Below the pieces are notes generated by a model that saw only the letters and a program-made list of their open reading frames with translations, searched no databases and was not told the origin of the DNA. A stretch of DNA of 64,000 bases from Escallonia rubra (Eukaryota; Streptophyta; Magnoliopsida; Escalloniales; Escalloniaceae): the NCBI GenBank assembly GCA_033065855.1, contig JAVXUO010002055.1:1-64000 (forward strand). Reading direction: 5' to 3'. Below are positions 59,373-64,000 of this stretch, piece after piece. The position numbers and the translations under genes are program-made. Numbering within the stretch: the first letter of the stretch is position 1; the number at the start of each line of letters is the position of its first letter.

Positions 59373-61279
59373 TAGGGGTGCAACTTGGACGGGTTGGGTT
59401 GGTTTTCAGCCCAACCCAAGAAAACCCAACATTTTTAAAGCCCATCTCAACCCAACCCAAATTGGGTTTGTTGTAAAAAAAGCCCAACCCAACCCAACCC
59501 AAGTAAAAATGCTATGGTTTGGGTTTCAACCCAACCCAACCCAACTAATAACGAATTAATTTTTGTTTCATTCGTGAATGAATAATTTTCTTCTCGCGTC
59601 TCATTATCTAAAGATCGTTCCCACTCGAACTTCATATTCAAACTCTCCTCTAATTGCAGAAACTGTTGTCACTCTCTAGTGTGCTGATCCACATCCATAT
59701 GTGAACATATGTCCTCCATTTGAGCATTCTTGTCACTTTGAAACTTGTCCACATTCTTTCCCACAACCACTGGCGAATAATGTCCATACAGTCGATCCAT
59801 AAGAGACTTATAGCCATCAAGCACTTCCTTTTGGTTACAAGTAGGATAGTACTTCGCAAGACTAAACTTCACATATTTTAGCTTATAACAAGGATCTAAA
59901 ATCACTGCAATGATCAACAACGGATTGATTTTTTCAATGCTACAGTACTTGTCAGTTATTGAACTACTGCTGTAGTAATTATCTCTGTTTGGAGACCTAA
60001 AAAGCTAAAATAAGAAGAAAAATACAACTTAAAAACTAAATATCTCAAGCTCAGGGAGCAGTAGTCAAGAATAAGATGTAGAGCATGTGCCCCCTAAGCT
60101 TAAGTGGCAGAATTTTGTTGCTAGGAATAGCGAACAACTGGTTGCTGGTTGTGGTCTTCCAAGCAAATTCCATCCATTGGCCTGTACCCAGCAAACCCAT
60201 TCCAACCAGCTGCTGTGCAACTTCTTCTTCTCTCACACAATTCACTCAAGCACACATCTACACATATATAATTACATATCCCTGTAAAAAGCACTCACAC
60301 AAACACCACACTAATGTATGATTTCCTCATACCCAGTTGTATTTCTCCTTCCACAGCCACTGCCTCACGGCAGTGGGTATTTCCTCCCTTTCTTTTCTTT
60401 TCCATTCACCACTTCAACTTATCTTATACCCACACATATGACACATATACATAGTACTCCCGTTTGCAGGTTGCACCATGGCAGCCTATTGCGCCTCTCA
60501 TAAGCTCAACAATCACATAAACACACACATTACTGCTCACAGAACTCACGCACCACTCACCATACTCATGCACTCCACAGTCACATAAACCCACACCTCA
60601 CCAATCTGCACTCAATGCCTTCCATTTTTCATCCATTGTACACAGCAACATAACCAAAAACTTACACACACCCATCACTAACAACCACAGCTTATGGTCC
60701 CTATCTATCTCTAAAACCCACATGTGTAGACACTCATGTCACAGACGCAAATCACACCCAACGCAGCACCTTGTGGCTACTGGTTGTGGTCTTCCAAGCA
60801 AATTCCTCCTCCCCAGCCTTTCCAGCGAGTCTTCGCACATCAATTTGTCGGCCACTGTGTCTTCGCCGGAGAAACACAGGAGCGAAGCAGGTAGCGAGTA
60901 GCTATTCTTTCAAGAACTAGCCCTTCTTTCTATCTGTAGTGATCTAGAGAGAGAGCAAAGACTGACGGTGAGGAGACTGAATTTTGGAACCCTAGAAATC
61001 GATTTGGGCAAAATTGGTGAGGAGTGCCGACTGTTGGGAAGGAGGATTGAAAGAACGAAAGAGGTCTTTTGACTCTTTGTAACCTGGTTCCTTTTTTCTT
61101 TTGGGTTAGAATGGGTTGGGATGGTTTTAATGGGTTTGACCCAATTCAGCTCATTTAATTATTGACCCAACTCAGACCAACCCATTTTTAAATTAGTTGG
61201 GTTTAATGGGTTAAAGCTTGTCCATATTTGGGCTGGGTTGGTTAAAGTCCATCCTAAACCAGCCCAAATTGTACCCCTA
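59373..61279. mobile_element. hAT element, 1,907 bp, 8-bp TSD
   Basis: It starts TAGGGGTGCAACTTGG and ends CCCAAATTGTACCCCTA, which are inverted copies. The 8-bp repeat GTGGGGGC flanks it exactly (59365-59372 and 61280-61287). The array copies at 51600 and 63090 show the uninterrupted target. Subterminal AACCCAACCC/GGGTTGGG repeats occur at both ends. It carries only a fragment of hAT transposase on the minus strand and an AC-rich stretch at 60230-60780. It is a deletion derivative. Confidence 0.92.
59669..59920 (-). pseudogene. hAT transposase fragment (RICESLEEPER-like)
   Basis: The minus-strand frame includes IIAVILDPCYKLKYVKFSL, matching the MAxVLDPRYKxxYxxFC signature that begins the DUF4413 region of plant hAT transposases. 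It is followed by YKSLMDRLYGHY. Neither the BED zinc finger nor the C-terminal dimerisation domain is present. Only about 80 residues remain. Confidence 0.75.
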
Positions 61280-61772
61280 GTGGGGGCTTGTCCTGATTCA
61301 AATTATGGCAACAAGCAATGGTACTTGTGAAGGCTTCTAGTTAGTGGAAGGAAGGACGAGAAGAAGTTCACAACAAAGACAAAAACTCGATTAAAGGCGA
61401 TAGTAGTGAGCACAAGACCATTTAAACCGATTTGAACTGCTTTAACCGATCAACCTGAATCAATCTAAACTAAACAGTCTAAAAATCTTAAGGTTCGGTT
61501 TTACATTTATCAAACCGACCTCGACTCGATTTGTTCACGAATTACTTTTTTTAAATGATCACGATCCGAACCGAATTGACATATGCTATAAATTGTTTTT
61601 AGTGACATTCATTGATAATTTTCACATACATGGTAATGAGCAAAGCCAAATAAAGAAAACCTTGAAAGTTAAATAATAATAATAATAATGAGAATGCTTA
61701 TAAAACAAAAGTCTATTACTCAATATATCTCCCCTTATAGCAACAAGGCTATCGGGGCATTGTTTTCCTTAA

Positions 61773-62224
61773 GAGTGTTTAGATGGAGAATTTCAAATTA
61801 CCTTGCATTTCAAAAGCCATTTATTTTTAAATTCACTGATTTATGGAATTAAAAATTTAGTGTTTGGACTGTTTTGAAGAAGCAAGTATTTTATATGTGG
61901 ATTTACATCTGAAAAATCAAATCCAGATAAAAAATTGATGATGTATAAATAAAAACTAATGAGAGAGACTTTCCCTTTTTGGTGGAAGAAGGTTGCTAAA
62001 ATTATGGAAAAAAAAAAGTCACTTTCTCCCTGCATTTGTGGTAAGGATTTGCCAAATAGTTAGTTTGGACTAGTTATTTGTACAAGGGAGTTTAGCACAC
62101 CAAACCCTCCTTAAATTTGGTAAATCTATCTCATCATAATCCAAAAAAGAAATTTGGTGTGTTGTATTTGCAAATCCTATATAAAAGTAAAATACCCAGT
62201 TCAATTATCTCTTCATACACATTC
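61773..62224. mobile_element. PIF/Harbinger-like MITE, TAA TSD, in the tandem array
   Basis: The array phrase CATTGTTTTCCTT is interrupted from 61773 and resumes at 62228. The flanks TAA (61770-61772 and 62225-62227) fit a 3-bp target. The edges GAGTGTTTAGATGGAG and, read inwards, GAATGTGTATGAAGAG are loosely inverted. Length 452 bp, non-coding. Class assignment is tentative. Confidence 0.55.
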
Positions 62225-64000
62225 TAAGTTCAAGATTCTCGTCTTGATTTTTTCCTACTAACTAATTGTGTTACAATAATGTATGATTATTGATTCTTTT
62301 TCATACATCAACGCCAAAGATATAATTGAGTTTTTGTTGTCATATAATGCCTATATCATCACATATATTCAATACAAAACAAGATTATGTGCAATTTAGA
62401 TGTGGAAAAGGGTAACCTTTCTAAGTGAGTGCAAATCGATCCAAATCAAACCGTTTAAACCGACTAAATCGAATCATTCAAATTCATGCTATTTGGTTTG
62501 GTTCAATTTAAAAGTTTTTCAAATCGAAGAGTAATGGTTCGACTTATAAATGGACAAATCAAAAGGAAAATTTATAAAATGGCAAATCAAAAGTCAATTC
62601 ACTGATGCACAAATGGAGATGAAAGTGTCTATGTTGAGCAAAACTAGTTTTTCTTCGTCTCCAGCATTACGAAAGGACAACTAATGAACAACTAATGCAC
62701 GTACAATAAAGGAAGATAAGACAAAATCTTTCTTCAATACCAACTTTACATTGAGCAAAAAATAGCCTCTCTTCCGATTGTCACCAAAGTGTTTACTATG
62801 TGACCAGTGAGATTCACCGAACCCACCTCGAATTTCTTACCAAATAGCCCGAAGTGCAAATCAAGCATGTTTTAGCCAAAAATTCTAGGTGGTTCAGTTA
62901 AGACATTGGAATGAATGAGTCCACCTCGAACTCTTTATTGCACACTCAAATTGTCAAATCAAAAGTCAAAATCCATGGATGCACAAATGACATAAAACCA
63001 TCTGTACGTGAAAAAAAAAATATGAGAGGAACCTGATAGCGTGGGGATGGCGGCAAGTACTGAACGTAAAGCTTGGTTTTTATATGTGCGGTGCATATTG
63101 GGGCTTGTCTTGATTCAAATTATGAAAATGGAAAACTAGTACTTACGAGGGCTTTTAGTTCCCGAAAGGAAGTTCACAAAAAAAGCGAAAAACTCAATTA
63201 AAGGCAATAGGGTGAGCACCAAGCCAATCAAAACCGTTTAAATCGATCAACTCGAACCAATCTAAACTGAACTACCTGAAAATCTCAACGGTACAATTTC
63301 ACATTTCTTAAACCGACCTCAATTCGAGATGATCCATCATTTTTTTAAGCCGATCAAATACCGAGACGAACTGACCTATGATAAGATATGTAAATTCATT
63401 TTTAGTGACATTCATTTTTTATTTTCAGATACATGGTACTAAGTAAAGTCAAATAAACAAAACTTTGAAAGTTGAAAGAAAGAAAAATGATGAGAGCACT
63501 TGTAACAGAAAAGTCTATTACTCAATATCTTTCCCGCTATCACAACAAGGCTATCAGGGCATTGTCCTCCTTAAAAGGATTTCAGCTCAGTTTTTCCCTA
63601 CCAACTAATTATGTTACAACCATGTTTAATTATCCATTCCTTCTCGTACATTAATGCCAATGGCATAATAGAGTTTCGGTTTATGATATAATGCCCATAT
63701 CTTAGAAATTAAATGTAACATGATTATGTGCAATTTAGATCAAATAATAGATGTGCAAAAAGGTAACTTTTTTAAACGAGTGCAAACAGATCCAAACCAA
63801 CCAACTAAACCGTTTAAGCCGACTTACCCAAATCGTCCAAGTTGAAGGTGTTTGATTTGATTTGGTTCAGAAAATTTCAAACCGAGGAGTAATAGTTTAG
63901 TTTTTGGTTTAACCTCCAAATTGAATTAAACCGAACCATGTTGTTCTCCCCTAAAAGATGAGAGGTTTACTCCCTAAGTTGAATTCAATTTGGATTAATT

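Larger units (their letters stand above)
51525..64000. repeat. Tandem array of a roughly 1.36-kb unit, continuing past the window
   Basis: The marker CTAAAGCTTGGTTTTTATAT recurs near 51571, 57967, 59333 and 63067. CTATCGCAACAAAGCTATCA recurs near 52036, 57095, 58443, 61740 and 63535. The order of all markers is the same in each copy. The distance 57967-59333 is 1,366 bp. 59333-63067 becomes about 1,364 bp after removing the hAT and PIF-like insertions with their target duplications. Another interval becomes about 1,359 bp after removing the MULE. One unit is shortened by an internal deletion near 55717. No credible gene lies in the unit; frames are short and not conserved. Copies have diverged by substitutions, so the array is not very young. 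Confidence 0.9.

Overview
This 64-kb window is nuclear DNA of a flowering plant, most likely a eudicot. The evidence is spliced plant genes with GT-AG introns, CACTA, hAT, MULE and PIF-type DNA transposons, a plant L1-type LINE, a Ty1/copia remnant and long AT-rich spacers. I cannot name the species. No bacterial, viral or organellar gene set is visible. Only three loci look like host genes; most of the rest is transposable elements inserted into one another.

Layout. 1-7397: most of a CACTA (En/Spm) transposon. It has CGACGGA-type subterminal repeats, several internal tandem-repeat blocks, a TNPD gene reduced to its N-terminal part, and a complete five-exon TNPA-like gene. Its right end lies inside exon 2 of a minus-strand 2-oxoglutarate/Fe(II) dioxygenase gene (7398-8087), which is broken there. 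8.2-25.2 kb: spacer with a foldback element (8.6 kb), a hAT-like element with 8-bp target duplication (10.3 kb), a decayed CACTA relative (11.1 kb), a non-autonomous CACTA with AAA target duplication (15.3-17.8 kb), a hAT-like element (18-20 kb), a truncated hAT (21.9 kb) and an inverted-repeat element (24.6 kb). 26405-27902: an intact three-exon paralogue of the broken dioxygenase, 332 aa. 30534-42702: a minus-strand two-exon VMA21-like gene (106 aa) whose 11.85-kb intron holds a copia remnant and a 7.1-kb LINE with a perfect 15-bp target duplication. A MULE-like element with a 9-bp target duplication sits in the LINE's 5' region.

43.8-51.0 kb: two stacks of nested DNA transposons. 51.5-64.0 kb (running off the window): a tandem array of a roughly 1.36-kb unit. 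Five insertions interrupt it: a probable solo LTR, a hAT, a MULE, a second hAT with a transposase remnant, and a PIF-like MITE. Removing them restores the period.

How it fits together. The host genes are a duplicated dioxygenase pair (one killed by the CACTA element) and a V-ATPase assembly factor with a greatly expanded intron. Insertion boundaries, target duplications and interrupted repeats give a relative order of insertion. I found no evidence for a new enzymatic or defence system. The most unusual items are the 1.36-kb satellite-like array, the dioxygenase-breaking CACTA, and cargo-like sequences (GC-rich and AC-rich) shared by elements of different superfamilies.
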